From Candidatus Avibacteroides excrementipullorum (GTDB lineage Bacteria > Bacteroidota > Bacteroidia > Bacteroidales > Bacteroidaceae), in contig DVIH01000059.1 in the NCBI GenBank assembly GCA_018711405.1, positions 1-41,385 on the forward strand: a stretch of DNA of 41,385 nucleotides, written 5' to 3'. Below, one piece after another: positions 24,216 to 33,044 of this stretch; within the stretch, counting starts at the first letter, position 1; each line of letters opens with the position of its first letter. The notes under the pieces are model-generated. The model did not search any database, was not told the origin of the DNA, and saw only the letters and a list, made by a program, of their open reading frames with translations. The position numbers and the translations under genes were made by a program.

Positions 24216-24254
24216 GGGTGTGTCTCAACGAAAGTTTCCACGACACACCCCTTT
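24216..24254 (+). terminator. Terminator or attenuator between adk and obg
   Basis: GGGTGTGTC (24216-24224) pairs with GACACACCC (24242-24250), followed by CTTTT. It lies only 27 nt before the obg start, so some read-through into obg is likely unless a promoter hides in the stem region. Confidence 0.75.
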
Positions 24255-24280
24255 TACGGCTTTCAGGCAAAAACACTAAT

Positions 24281-25465
24281 ATGGCAGAATCGAATTTTGT
24301 TGACTATGTGAAGATATATTGTCGTTCGGGCAAAGGCGGACGGGGTTCCACCCACATGAGAAGGGTGAAATACAACCCCACCGGCGGACCTGACGGAGGA
24401 GACGGCGGACGCGGAGGACACATCATCTTGCGCGGCAACCGCAACTACTGGACCTTGCTGCACCTCAGATACCAAAGGCACGTATTCGCCGAAAACGGAG
24501 GGAACGGGAGCAGAAACAGAAGTTCCGGCAAGGACGGAGCCGACAAAATTATAGAAGTGCCATGCGGAACAGTGGTCTACAACGCAGAAACCGGAGAATA
24601 TCTGTGCGATGTGACCGAAGACGGTCAGGAAATAATCTTGCTGAAAGGCGGACGCGGAGGATTGGGCAACTGGAACTTCAAAACCGCCACAAGGCAGGCC
24701 CCACGATTCGCACAACCGGGCGAACCGATGATAGAGATGACCATAATACTGGAACTGAAACTGCTGGCCGATGTGGGACTGGTGGGATTCCCCAATGCAG
24801 GCAAATCGACACTGCTGTCGAAAATATCGGCTGCAAAGCCCAAAATAGCCGACTACCCGTTCACCACGCTCGAACCAAATCTGGGCATAGTATCATACAA
24901 AAACGACAAATCATTCGTCATGGCCGACATCCCGGGCATCATAGAGGGCGCAAGCGAAGGCAAAGGACTGGGACTCCGCTTTCTGAGACACATAGAAAGA
25001 AACTCACTGCTGCTGTTCATGATTCCTGCCGACAGCAATGACATCAGAAAAGAATATGACATACTGCTCGGAGAACTGACCAACTTCAATCCGGAACTGC
25101 TCGACAAACAAAAAGTACTGGCAGTGACAAAATCGGACATGCTCGATGAGGAGCTGATAAAGGAAATCATCCCTACCCTGCCCGACATCCCTTACGTATT
25201 TATCTCGTCATTCACCGGACAAGGAATAGAAGAACTGAAAGACGTGCTTTGGAAAGAACTGAATGACGAAAGCAACCGTCTGACAGACAAGACCGATTCC
25301 ATAGCCCACCGGTCAAAAGACATGACAAGGATGAAACAGGAAATGGCAGAGGAAGGCGAAGACGAAGACTTTGAATTCGAATACATCGATGAAGACGAAG
25401 AAGACTTCGCCGATGATTGGGCGGATGAAGATGATTATGAAGACGATGAAGACGACAGGAAATAA
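24281..25465 (+). CDS. obg: Obg/CgtA ribosome-assembly GTPase
   Basis: A 394-residue protein from the ATG at 24281. An in-frame GTG at 24218 is rejected because it lies inside the terminator hairpin. The N-terminal Obg fold is glycine-rich ([27 protein letters not shown]). The G domain has G1 [10 protein letters not shown]3 DIPG, then [21 protein letters not shown] and NxxD-type TKSD. The C-terminus ends in a long acidic tail ([20 protein letters not shown] and onwards), longer than in E. coli. It acts in 50S maturation and stress control. A B3/B4-domain gene follows 21 bp downstream. Confidence 0.96.
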   Translation: MAESNFVDYVKIYCRSGKGGRGSTHMRRVKYNPTGGPDGGDGGRGGHIILRGNRNYWTLLHLRYQRHVFAENGGNGSRNRSSGKDGADKIIEVPCGTVVYNAETGEYLCDVTEDGQEIILLKGGRGGLGNWNFKTATRQAPRFAQPGEPMIEMTIILELKLLADVGLVGFPNAGKSTLLSKISAAKPKIADYPFTTLEPNLGIVSYKNDKSFVMADIPGIIEGASEGKGLGLRFLRHIERNSLLLFMIPADSNDIRKEYDILLGELTNFNPELLDKQKVLAVTKSDMLDEELIKEIIPTLPDIPYVFISSFTGQGIEELKDVLWKELNDESNRLTDKTDSIAHRSKDMTRMKQEMAEEGEDEDFEFEYIDEDEEDFADDWADEDDYEDDEDDRK

Positions 25466-25486
25466 ATCCGGAAAGATTCACACGAA

Positions 25487-26149
25487 ATGAAAGATATAGA
25501 AATCTCGAATGAATTCAGGGCTGCCTGCCCGCAATTCAAAGGCATAGCCATATATGCAGAGATAGAAAACACACCCTGCGATGAAGCCCTGTGGGAAGAG
25601 ATAGACCGCTTCTCAGATGACTTCCGCAACAGCCATACCCCACAATCGGTCAAAGACATAGACACCATAGCGGCAACACGGGCAGCCTACAAGTTGCTCG
25701 GCAAAGACCCAAGCCGCTACAGGCCTTCGGCCGAAGCATTGTGCAGAAGACTGGTGAAAGGAGAAAGACTGTATCAGATCAACACGGCAGTGGACATCAT
25801 CAATCTCGTATCGGCCAAGACCGGTTACTCAATAGGCGGATTCGACTATGACAAAATATCAGGAGACAGGCTCACACTCTGCATAGGCAAAGAAAGCGAC
25901 CCTTATACAGGCATCGGACGAGGATTGCTCAACATATCAAACCTCCCTGTCTACAAAGATGAAAAAGGCGGCATAGGCACACCTACCAGCGACAACGAAC
26001 GTACCAAACTGGATCTGCATACCAAGCGCATACTCATCATTATAAACAGCTATGAAACGCCACATCACCCGGAAGAAGCAGCCGGATATGCTGCGGAACT
26101 GCTGAAAAGACACGTCTCAGCAAAAAACATCACAATAAAAGATTTCTGA
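25487..26149 (+). CDS. B3/B4 tRNA-binding-domain protein
   Basis: A 220-residue stand-alone version of the B3/B4 domain of phenylalanyl-tRNA synthetase beta chain. Typical parts are FKGIAIYAEIENTPCDEALW near the start, TRAAYKLLGKDPSRYRPSAE and LCRRLVKGERLYQINTAVDI. The last third, GIGTPTSDNERTKLDLHTKR, is also characteristic. Free-standing B3/B4 proteins are suspected to edit mischarged amino acids or bind aminoacyl groups, but their role is not settled. It lies between obg and pyrH on the same strand; pyrH has its own promoter just after it. Confidence 0.88.
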   Translation: MKDIEISNEFRAACPQFKGIAIYAEIENTPCDEALWEEIDRFSDDFRNSHTPQSVKDIDTIAATRAAYKLLGKDPSRYRPSAEALCRRLVKGERLYQINTAVDIINLVSAKTGYSIGGFDYDKISGDRLTLCIGKESDPYTGIGRGLLNISNLPVYKDEKGGIGTPTSDNERTKLDLHTKRILIIINSYETPHHPEEAAGYAAELLKRHVSAKNITIKDF

Positions 26150-26173
26150 ATGCCGATAATTTGCCGCACAAGT

Positions 26174-26204
26174 TTTGCCGCAACCGAAAAAAGCTATATT
26201 TTTG
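26174..26204 (+). promoter_or_regulatory. Bacteroidetes primary sigma promoter for pyrH
   Basis: TTTG (26174-26177), a spacer of exactly 19 nt, then TATTTTTG (26197-26204). This is a full match to the TTTG-N19-TAnnTTTG consensus and sits 27 nt before the pyrH start. Confidence 0.85.
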
Positions 26205-26231
26205 TCTAAAATCAGTAAAAAAACATGCAAA

Positions 26232-26939
26232 ATGAAATATAAAAGGATATTGCTCAAGCTGAGCGGAGAAAGCCTGATGGGAGAAAAACAATACGGCATA
26301 GACGAAAAACGTCTCAATGAATATGCCACACAAATAAAAGACATAGCCGACAAAGGCATACAGATAGGCATAGTCATAGGCGGAGGAAACATATTCAGAG
26401 GCCTGAGCGGAGCAGCCCAAGGATTCGACAGAATAAAAGGCGACCAGATGGGTATGCTCGCCACTGTCATCAACAGTCTCGCCCTCTCATCGGCACTTAC
26501 CTCCATAGGAGTAAAGACAAGAGTGCTTACGGCCATAAGGATGGAACCGGTGGGCGAATATTACCGCCGGGAATATGCCATAGAATGCATGGAAAAAGGA
26601 GAAGTGACAATATTCTCCTGCGGCACCGGCAACCCGTTTTTCACCACCGACACAGGTTCATCACTGAGAGCCATCGAGATAAAAGCCGATGTGATGCTGA
26701 AAGGCACACGGGTGGACGGCATATACACAGCCGACCCGGAGAAAGATCCCACAGCTACAAAATTCAACGACATCACATACGATGAAATATACCGCAGAGG
26801 ACTGAAGGTAATGGATCTGACAGCCACTACTATGTGCAAGGAAAACAACATGCCTATAATAGTTTTCGACATGGACACTCCGGGCAACCTCAAGAAAGTA
26901 GTAGAGGGAGAAAACATAGGTACGCTGGTACACAATTGA
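26232..26939 (+). CDS. pyrH: UMP kinase
   Basis: A 235-residue uridylate kinase of the amino-acid-kinase fold from the ATG at 26232. The longer in-frame start at 26175 would sit upstream of and through the promoter and is rejected. Motifs are KLSGESLMG (substrate loop), GIVIGGGNIFRG, LATVINSLALSSAL and ADVMLKGTRVDGIYTADPEK. It makes UDP from UMP in the cytoplasm. frr follows 33 bp downstream, the common pyrH-frr order in bacteria, with tsf and rpsB absent here. Confidence 0.96.
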   Translation: MKYKRILLKLSGESLMGEKQYGIDEKRLNEYATQIKDIADKGIQIGIVIGGGNIFRGLSGAAQGFDRIKGDQMGMLATVINSLALSSALTSIGVKTRVLTAIRMEPVGEYYRREYAIECMEKGEVTIFSCGTGNPFFTTDTGSSLRAIEIKADVMLKGTRVDGIYTADPEKDPTATKFNDITYDEIYRRGLKVMDLTATTMCKENNMPIIVFDMDTPGNLKKVVEGENIGTLVHN

Positions 26940-26972
26940 AAGACAATAACATTACAATAAAAACATACGACC

Positions 26973-27533
26973 ATGATAGATTCTAACAAATGCCTGAAGA
27001 GCGCGGAAGAAAAAATGGAAATGGCGCTCATGCACCTGGAAGACGTACTGTCGCATATCCGCGCAGGAAAAGCCAACCCGAGAATATTGGATAACATCAG
27101 AGTAAACTCATACGGAGCAATGTCGCCTCTGAGCAATGTAGCGTCCATAACAGTGCCGGATGCAAAAAGCATTATCATCAAGCCGTGGGACAAAAACATG
27201 TTCAAGGAAATAGAAAAAGCCATAATAGATTCCGATCTGGGCATCATGCCTGAAAACAATGGAGAAGTGATAAGAATAGGCATACCTCCACTGACTGAGG
27301 AAAGACGTGTGCAACTGACCAAACAGTGCAAAGGCGAAGGCGAGACTGCCAAAGTCAGCATAAGAAATGCAAGACGCGAAGCTATCGACACTCTGAAAAA
27401 AGCCGTGAAAGAAGGCATGCCGGAAGACATGCAGAAAGACGCAGAAGAAAAGCTGCAAAAATCGCACGACAAATACATCAAGAAGGTAGACGAACTGCTC
27501 GCGGCAAAAGACAAGGAAATCATGACTGTATAA
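26973..27533 (+). CDS. frr: Ribosome recycling factor
   Basis: A 186-residue RRF of standard length. Conserved parts are [25 protein letters not shown], the hinge-domain block [20 protein letters not shown] and [18 protein letters not shown]. The C-terminal helix has [20 protein letters not shown]. With EF-G it splits post-termination ribosomes. It is probably co-transcribed with pyrH and followed by rsgA, making a translation-related cluster. Confidence 0.97.
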   Translation: MIDSNKCLKSAEEKMEMALMHLEDVLSHIRAGKANPRILDNIRVNSYGAMSPLSNVASITVPDAKSIIIKPWDKNMFKEIEKAIIDSDLGIMPENNGEVIRIGIPPLTEERRVQLTKQCKGEGETAKVSIRNARREAIDTLKKAVKEGMPEDMQKDAEEKLQKSHDKYIKKVDELLAAKDKEIMTV

Positions 27534-27606
27534 AACCAAATCACGGCATGGTGTGGTGGCAACCGCAGTTGCCATCGCATCTGCCGGACAAACCAGCAAA
27601 TCTACA

Positions 27607-28533
27607 GTGGCCGGCTTAGTCATAAAAAACACAGGCAACAGCTATCTGGTACTCACCGACAGCGGAGAAACCGTTGAATGCAAAATCAAAGGCAACTTCA
27701 GACTCAAAGGCATTAAAACGACAAATCCGGTGGCTGTGGGAGACCATGTGGAAATCACAGAACCTGCAGCAGGCGCAATGTCGTACATAACAGAAATAAA
27801 GGAAAGAAAAAACTACATCATACGACGCGCATCCAACCTGTCGAAACAATACCACATCATAGGCGCCAACCTCGATCAGACCGTACTTATCATAACCATA
27901 AGCCATCCTGCCACATCCACAGTATTCATCGACCGCTTTCTGGCTACGGCCGAAGCATACAAGGTAAAGGCTATAGTAGTAATAAACAAGACCGACCTTT
28001 ACGATGAAGACGAAAAAAGATTTATGGGGGGACTTGTCAGACTGTATGAAAGCATCGGATACGAATGCAAATGCATATCGGCAGCGACAGGAGAAGGCAT
28101 TGACGACTTGCGAAACATGCTCGCAGGGAAAACGACACTCTTTTCAGGACACTCCGGAGTGGGCAAATCATCGCTCATCAACATGCTGATACCCGATGCC
28201 GGCATCAGAACGGCCGAACTGTCGGAATGCCACGATATGGGCATGCACACCACTACTTTCTCGGAAATGCACAGACTGCCCGAAGGAGGATACATCATCG
28301 ACACTCCGGGCATAAAAGGCTTCGGCACGGTAGACATGGAAGATGCCAACATAGGACATTATTTCCCTGAGATATTCAGGTTTTCCAAAGACTGCAAATA
28401 CTACAACTGCACACACCGCAACGAACCGGGATGCGCAGTGAAGAAAGCTGTGGAAGAACACTACATAAGCCAATCGAGATACGCCTCATATCTCGGCATA
28501 TTCGAAGACAAGAACGAAAGCAAATATCGCTGA
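27607..28533 (+). CDS. rsgA: RsgA small-subunit assembly GTPase
   Basis: A circularly permuted GTPase of about 308 residues. I choose the GTG at 27607, giving (M)[20 protein letters not shown], because family members begin at this point. The extra 18 upstream codons from 27553 encode a low-complexity stretch unlike RsgA. The order is OB fold, G4 [10 protein letters not shown]1 [10 protein letters not shown]3 DTPG, and a zinc site [14 protein letters not shown]. It binds 30S late in assembly. It ends 49 bp before the GH92 lipoprotein gene. Confidence 0.93.
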   Translation: MAGLVIKNTGNSYLVLTDSGETVECKIKGNFRLKGIKTTNPVAVGDHVEITEPAAGAMSYITEIKERKNYIIRRASNLSKQYHIIGANLDQTVLIITISHPATSTVFIDRFLATAEAYKVKAIVVINKTDLYDEDEKRFMGGLVRLYESIGYECKCISAATGEGIDDLRNMLAGKTTLFSGHSGVGKSSLINMLIPDAGIRTAELSECHDMGMHTTTFSEMHRLPEGGYIIDTPGIKGFGTVDMEDANIGHYFPEIFRFSKDCKYYNCTHRNEPGCAVKKAVEEHYISQSRYASYLGIFEDKNESKYR

Positions 28534-28582
28534 CAATAAAAAACGGCCAGCAAACTAACAAAAAACTTACAGCACAAACATT

Positions 28583-30781
28583 ATGAACAAATCATCTTTA
28601 TTATTTCTGACATTTCCGCTGTTGCTATTGTCTTGCCAAAGCAACAGACAGGAAAACACCGAGACAGACTACACCCAATATGTCAACCCGTTCATCGGAA
28701 CACAGGAAAACGGGCACACTTTTCCCGGAGCATGCATGCCATTCGGCATGATACAGGCCAGTCCGGAGACCGGAGCCATAGGCTGGAGATACTGCTCAGG
28801 CTATAACAACGAAGACAAGCACATCATAGGTTTCGCACAGACACACCTGAACGGCACCGGATGCCTGGATTTCGGCGACATACTCATACAGCCAGTCACA
28901 GGCCGGCGCATAAGAAGCGACTACAAAAGCAGCTTTGACAAGGCCAACGAGACAGCCACACCCGGATATTACTCCGTCATCCTCTCGGACTATGGAGTAA
29001 AGGCCGAGATAACCGCCACGCACCGCACATCCATGTACCGCTTCACATACGACAGGGCAGACAGCGCATCGATGCTCATCGACCTGCAACACGGATTGTC
29101 CTGGAATGAAAACCAATATCACACACAGATACAGAAATGCGAGACCGAATGGGAAAACGACAGTACCCTGACCGGCGAAGTATGGTCACAGGTTTGGGTG
29201 CCGCAACGACTCTATTTTGTCATGACATTCGACCGCCCGAAGACTGAGCTCATCACATTGCCAAAAGCGGAAGGCGAGAAAGGCGACAGATACATAGCTT
29301 CGTTCGACATGAAAAACGGAGACTGCCTGAACGTGAAGATAGCCATATCGGGAGTGAGCATAGACGGAGCAAAGAAAAACTTCGCAGCGGAATCGGCAGG
29401 CAAGACATTTGAGGAAATCAGGGAAAATGCAAAAGACGTATGGAACCAATACCTCTCAAAGATAGAGATAAAGGGCAGCAAAGACAGAAAAGAAAGCTTC
29501 TACACATCCATGTACCACCTGTTCATACAACCATCCGACATAGCAGACGTGGACGGCATGTACAGGGGAGCCAATGACTCTGTATATCAAGCCAAAGCCG
29601 GAGAATATTACAGCACATTCTCCACATGGGACACCTACCGCGCGGCACACCCGCTCTACACCATAATCGCACCCGAAGCCGTAGACGGATTCATAAACTC
29701 GATGATAGCACACACCGATGTACAGGGATTTCTGCCCATTTGGGCCTTGTGGGGCAAGGAAAGCTACATCATGGTAGCCAACCACGCCGTTCCGGTAGTG
29801 GTGGAAGCATACAGGAAAGGCTTTACCGGATTCGATGCCGAAAAAGCATTTGAAAGCGTGAAGAAAAGCCTCACCACAGAGCACCGCAACGGCCAGTGGA
29901 GCATATACGACAAATACGGCTACTACCCCACCGGCATCGTGGCAACAGAATCGGTGTCGAAGACGCTCGAATCGTCATACGATGACTACTGCGCATGGAT
30001 CATGGCCGAATCGCTCGGCAAGACGGATGATGCGGAGTTCTTCAAGAAACGCGCGGGATACTGGAAAAACCTGTTCGACACCACTACCCTGCTCATGCGT
30101 CCGAGACACGCCGACGGCAGCTGGCTCACGCCGTTCAACCCGTTCAATCCCGCACATGCGGAAAGCGTAGGGGGCGACTACACCGAAGCCAACGCATGGC
30201 AATACACCTGGCATGTGCAGCAAGATGTGCCGGGACTGATAGAATGCTTCGGAAGCAAGGAAAGATTCCTCAACCAACTTGATTCGCTCTTCATCTATGA
30301 CGCATCGCTCATGGGCAAGGGACTGAGCGACATAACCGGACTTATAGGCCTGTACGCCCACGGCAACGAACCGAGTCACCACGTGGCATATCTCTACACG
30401 CTGGCAGGACGCCCGTGGAGGACGCAGGAACTCGTCCGCCAACTGTGCGACACCATGTATCTGAACAAGCCCGACGGACTGTGCGGCAACGATGACTGCG
30501 GACAGATGTCGGCATGGTACATATTCAACACGCTCGGATTCTATCCGGTAGACCCCGTGTCATGCCAATATGTGATAGGCGCACCGCAGGCGGAAGAAGC
30601 CATAGTGAAACTGCCGGAAGGCAAGACTTTCACCGTAAGAGCCAAAAACCTTTCGGAAGCCAACAAATACGTGCAGAGCATCACGCTCAACGGAAAGCCA
30701 TACGACAAAAACACCATATCGCATTCCGATGTCATGAACGGAGGCATCATGGAATTTGTCATGACCGACAAGCACGAGTGA
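28583..30781 (+). CDS. GH92 alpha-mannosidase-like lipoprotein
   Basis: A 732-residue lipoprotein (lipobox LLLLSC). The GH92 hallmarks are all visible: YVNPFIGTQENGHTFPGACM near the start, GWRYCSGYNN, HLNGTGCLDFGD, WDTYRAAHPLYT and EANAWQYTWHVQQDVPGLIE. Near the C-terminus is GNDDCGQMSAWYIFNTLGFY. GH92 enzymes are exo-acting, Ca-dependent alpha-mannosidases that trim N-glycan or yeast-type mannans. Here it is likely periplasmic or surface-bound. It is encoded alone, without SusC/SusD neighbours in the window. It follows rsgA on the same strand and ends at a bidirectional terminator. Confidence 0.94.
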   Translation: MNKSSLLFLTFPLLLLSCQSNRQENTETDYTQYVNPFIGTQENGHTFPGACMPFGMIQASPETGAIGWRYCSGYNNEDKHIIGFAQTHLNGTGCLDFGDILIQPVTGRRIRSDYKSSFDKANETATPGYYSVILSDYGVKAEITATHRTSMYRFTYDRADSASMLIDLQHGLSWNENQYHTQIQKCETEWENDSTLTGEVWSQVWVPQRLYFVMTFDRPKTELITLPKAEGEKGDRYIASFDMKNGDCLNVKIAISGVSIDGAKKNFAAESAGKTFEEIRENAKDVWNQYLSKIEIKGSKDRKESFYTSMYHLFIQPSDIADVDGMYRGANDSVYQAKAGEYYSTFSTWDTYRAAHPLYTIIAPEAVDGFINSMIAHTDVQGFLPIWALWGKESYIMVANHAVPVVVEAYRKGFTGFDAEKAFESVKKSLTTEHRNGQWSIYDKYGYYPTGIVATESVSKTLESSYDDYCAWIMAESLGKTDDAEFFKKRAGYWKNLFDTTTLLMRPRHADGSWLTPFNPFNPAHAESVGGDYTEANAWQYTWHVQQDVPGLIECFGSKERFLNQLDSLFIYDASLMGKGLSDITGLIGLYAHGNEPSHHVAYLYTLAGRPWRTQELVRQLCDTMYLNKPDGLCGNDDCGQMSAWYIFNTLGFYPVDPVSCQYVIGAPQAEEAIVKLPEGKTFTVRAKNLSEANKYVQSITLNGKPYDKNTISHSDVMNGGIMEFVMTDKHE

Positions 30782-30801
30782 ACACTGCCGGCATAACAGC
30801 A

Positions 30802-30845
30802 AAAAAGAATCAGGCTCCGGGTTTCGAAGCCTGATTCTTTTTTTA
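30802..30845 (+). terminator. Bidirectional terminator between GH92 and the minus-strand pseudogene
   Basis: AAAAAGAATCAGGCT (30802-30816) pairs with AGCCTGATTCTTTTT (30828-30842). T-runs lie on both sides of the stem, so it can serve both converging genes. Confidence 0.9.
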
Positions 30846-30865
30846 CATGCACCTATAGCCTATGC

Positions 30866-31462
30866 TTAAAAACTAATGGAGAAAGCCACGCCAAGCTCCG
30901 TCAACACATCAGGCTTGTACAGCATAGGCTCGTCTGACTTGCCGACAAAAGCCGATACGTCCAAAAAGCATTTGAAACCAAGTCCGCAACCGGAAGACAG
31001 GATGTAATTATACCTCACAGCTTCCTCCACATTGACGCCCCACCTGCTTTCAGGTATCAAAATTCCTTCCGGAAGGTCAGTCAATTCGAGTTCATCATAA
31101 TTGAAATGGCCGTAAACGGCACCGAGATTCTGAGTCCAGTAAATCCTGTGATTGCCCTTGCTGTGAATCGGATGGTGCAGGCCAAGCCCGAACTTCACCG
31201 ATGCCATAGACGAAAGCAACCCCTCGCCACGACTTCTGTCATCATACACCGCACCGGAGCATTATAACCATACATGAGACTGCTCGATGATGCCCGCTTG
31301 CCATCAAGTTCTTTTCCCGCCGACAAAAAACGCCGGATTGGCAGACACATCCACAGTGTAATAAAAGATTTGCTTCTCCACATCATTTTGGGCAAAGGCA
31401 CCGCCGGCCCCGAAAAGCAGCAAAGCTGCTGCAACTGCACTGATTGTTTTCTTTCTGTTCAT
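30866..31462 (-). pseudogene. Outer-membrane beta-barrel protein, two frameshifts
   Basis: Translation begins at 31462 with a clear signal peptide (MNRKKTISAVAAALLLFGAG, cut after AFA) and continues NDVEKQIFYYTVDVSANPAF. It then breaks in a run of four A at about 31312 and reads KRT-stop. The second frame (ELDGKRASSSSLMYGYNAPV) continues until about 31238, where two extra bases shift to the third frame (YDDRSRGEGLLSSMASVKFG onward). That frame keeps a beta-barrel-like pattern (IYWTQNLGAVYGHFNYDELEL) and ends ELGVAFSISF, a terminal aromatic as in outer-membrane proteins. The total insertion is three bases, but a stop between them prevents read-through. It could be a sequencing error at the A run; the second break is less easily explained that way. 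Confidence 0.8.
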
Positions 31463-31567
31463 GACATTAATGACTTTATTATATAACTCTTCATGCGAAG
31501 ATAGTGAAATAATCCGTTCGCAAAAGATATTCAGCAGAAAATCATAGCCGAAATACCCCCGCCCGGG

Positions 31568-31655
31568 ATGTACGCCATCTTCGCCCGGGATGGCGTACAT
31601 CCCGGACCGAGACCGAGCCGATCATCGATGAAGATCGAGCCGATCCCCAAAAGGG
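31568..31655. repeat. 22-nt period array B with a 17-bp palindrome
   Basis: Four 22-nt units begin at 31568, 31590, 31612 and 31634. Units 1 and 2 form a perfect inverted pair: the arm at 31563-31579 pairs with 31589-31605 over 17 bp around a 9-nt loop. Units 3 and 4 start ACCGAGCCGATC and ATCGAGCCGATC. It lies between the divergent pseudogene at 30866-31462 and the TIGR02757 gene, in a 306-bp gap, about 113 nt upstream of the latter. Confidence 0.88.
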
Positions 31656-31739
31656 CTGCCGACGGCCATTGACGCACACGCAAACGACATGTGCGAAAAA
31701 TCTTTCCGCGACATTGCATCACAATCCGTTTAATAGAAT

Positions 31740-31747
31740 TACTTTTG
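31740..31747 (+). promoter_or_regulatory. Possible -7 box for the TIGR02757 gene
   Basis: TACTTTTG fits TAnnTTTG and ends 21 nt before the start codon at 31769. The -33 element is weak (a TTG at 31714, spacing too long). Confidence 0.5.
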
Positions 31748-31768
31748 TCATAGAAATCACGATATGTT

Positions 31769-32509
31769 ATGGACAAGCAACTGAAAGACAGACTAAAATA
31801 TTGGGAAAGACAATACAACACAAAACACTTCATCCCCGCCGACCCGGTGAGTTTTCCCCACCGCTTCACGGAAAAAAGAGACATAGAAATATCCGGACTG
31901 CTCACCTCGTGGATAGCATACGGCAACAGGAAGCAGATACTGAAAAAGGCGGAAGAGATACACACCGACATGGCCGGGCAGCCATACACGTTCATAACGA
32001 ACAGGACATACGCGAAATATGAGGAAAACGGCGACTGCACTTTCTACCGCTTCTTCAAATATGCCGACCTGTATGCCATCTGCGAAAGGCTGCACCAGAT
32101 ATACACCCTGCACACCGACATGGAAGCTGCCGTAACCGCTACCGGGAAAGACCCGCTTACTGCCATGCAGACACTGTTTGAAGGCATCAACGGCATCCCC
32201 TACACACCGCAGTCGGCATGCAAACGGCTGGCCATGTTCCTGCGCTGGATGGTGCGCCGCGACGGGATTGTCGACTTCGGCATCTGGACACATCTGTCGC
32301 CATCCTCACTGCTCATCCCGCTCGACACGCACGTGTTCAACATGGCACGACGGCTCGGCATGACTTCCCGCAGCCAGGCCGACCGCAAGACAGCCGAAGA
32401 GATAACGACTTGCCTGCGCGAGATATGGCCCGACGACCCGTGCAAAGGCGACTTCGCACTGTTCGGATACGGAGTAAACGAAAGAGACGGAGCGGAAGCT
32501 GCGGAATGA
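31769..32509 (+). CDS. TIGR02757/DUF2400 family protein
   Basis: A 246-residue cytoplasmic protein. Recognised by DRLKYWERQYNTKHFIPADP near the start, ISGLLTSWIAYGNRKQILKK, then CKRLAMFLRWMVRRDGIVDFGIW and LIPLDTHVFNMARRLGMTSR. The 'RWMVR...D.G.W....P..L..PLDTH' block is the family signature, and it resembles helix-hairpin-helix DNA glycosylase-like folds, though no reaction is established. It ends two bases before the convergent GNAT gene. A possible TAnnTTTG box lies upstream. Confidence 0.9.
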   Translation: MDKQLKDRLKYWERQYNTKHFIPADPVSFPHRFTEKRDIEISGLLTSWIAYGNRKQILKKAEEIHTDMAGQPYTFITNRTYAKYEENGDCTFYRFFKYADLYAICERLHQIYTLHTDMEAAVTATGKDPLTAMQTLFEGINGIPYTPQSACKRLAMFLRWMVRRDGIVDFGIWTHLSPSSLLIPLDTHVFNMARRLGMTSRSQADRKTAEEITTCLREIWPDDPCKGDFALFGYGVNERDGAEAAE

Positions 32510-32510
32510 G

Positions 32511-33044
32511 TCACCGCCCGCCCACCAGCTGCATCACTACGGCATCCTTGTAGCCTGACGTATGAGAGAAGAACCATTGGCGCAACGTCCCGGCCCTGAC
32601 GAAACCAAGTGTCTCAAACAGGCCGATGGCCTTGACGTTGTCTGTGGTAAAATAAGCGTATATCTGATTTAATTTAAGACGGCTAAAAGCATAATCCACT
32701 GCAAGCGCAGCTGCCTGACGCGCATAGCCCATACCCCTGAAAGGCTTCAGCACCAACATGCCAATCTCAGCCTTTGCCGTGAGGTGGTCATAGCCGAACA
32801 AATCCACAAAACCGATCGGCATCCCGTCGGCCTTGCGCTCTATGACCATTTTCAGCCGGCAGTCCATGAAGAAATCGCCTGTGCATTCGTCTATGAACCT
32901 CTGCACCGAATAAAGCGACACCGGCTCATTGCACACCGAAGTCTCCCATTCGTCAGTATCATTTTCCGCACGGTAGACCAAAACGGCATCACCGGGCTCG
33001 CATGCCCTGAGCCTTATGCTTTCATTTTCAAGCAGACTTTTCAT
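32511..33044 (-). CDS. GNAT-family N-acetyltransferase
   Basis: A 177-residue GNAT protein of the RimJ/SpeG-like group. The acetyl-CoA pocket is in IGMLVLKPFRGMGYARQAAALAV, with RGMGYA as the pyrophosphate loop. YAYFTTDNVKAIGLFETLGF is the final conserved block. It should acetylate an amine on a protein, polyamine or small molecule in the cytoplasm; SpeG is one possibility. Its start overlaps the stop of the GT2 gene by 4 bp, so both belong to one minus-strand operon with the membrane protein and recR. Confidence 0.92.
   Translation of the reverse strand: MKSLLENESIRLRACEPGDAVLVYRAENDTDEWETSVCNEPVSLYSVQRFIDECTGDFFMDCRLKMVIERKADGMPIGFVDLFGYDHLTAKAEIGMLVLKPFRGMGYARQAAALAVDYAFSRLKLNQIYAYFTTDNVKAIGLFETLGFVRAGTLRQWFFSHTSGYKDAVVMQLVGGR

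Noticed and set aside
24218-24280. GTG start for obg
   Set aside because: The codons lie in the terminator hairpin; Obg proteins start near the MAESNF-type sequence at 24281.
24218-26149. Plus-strand frame-shifted ORFs inside obg (for example 24562-25041)
   Set aside because: Arg/Gln/His-rich shadow frames of the well-supported obg gene.
27553-27606. Upstream extension of RsgA
   Set aside because: The 18 residues are low-complexity and unlike the family; the GTG at 27607 starts exactly where homologs do.
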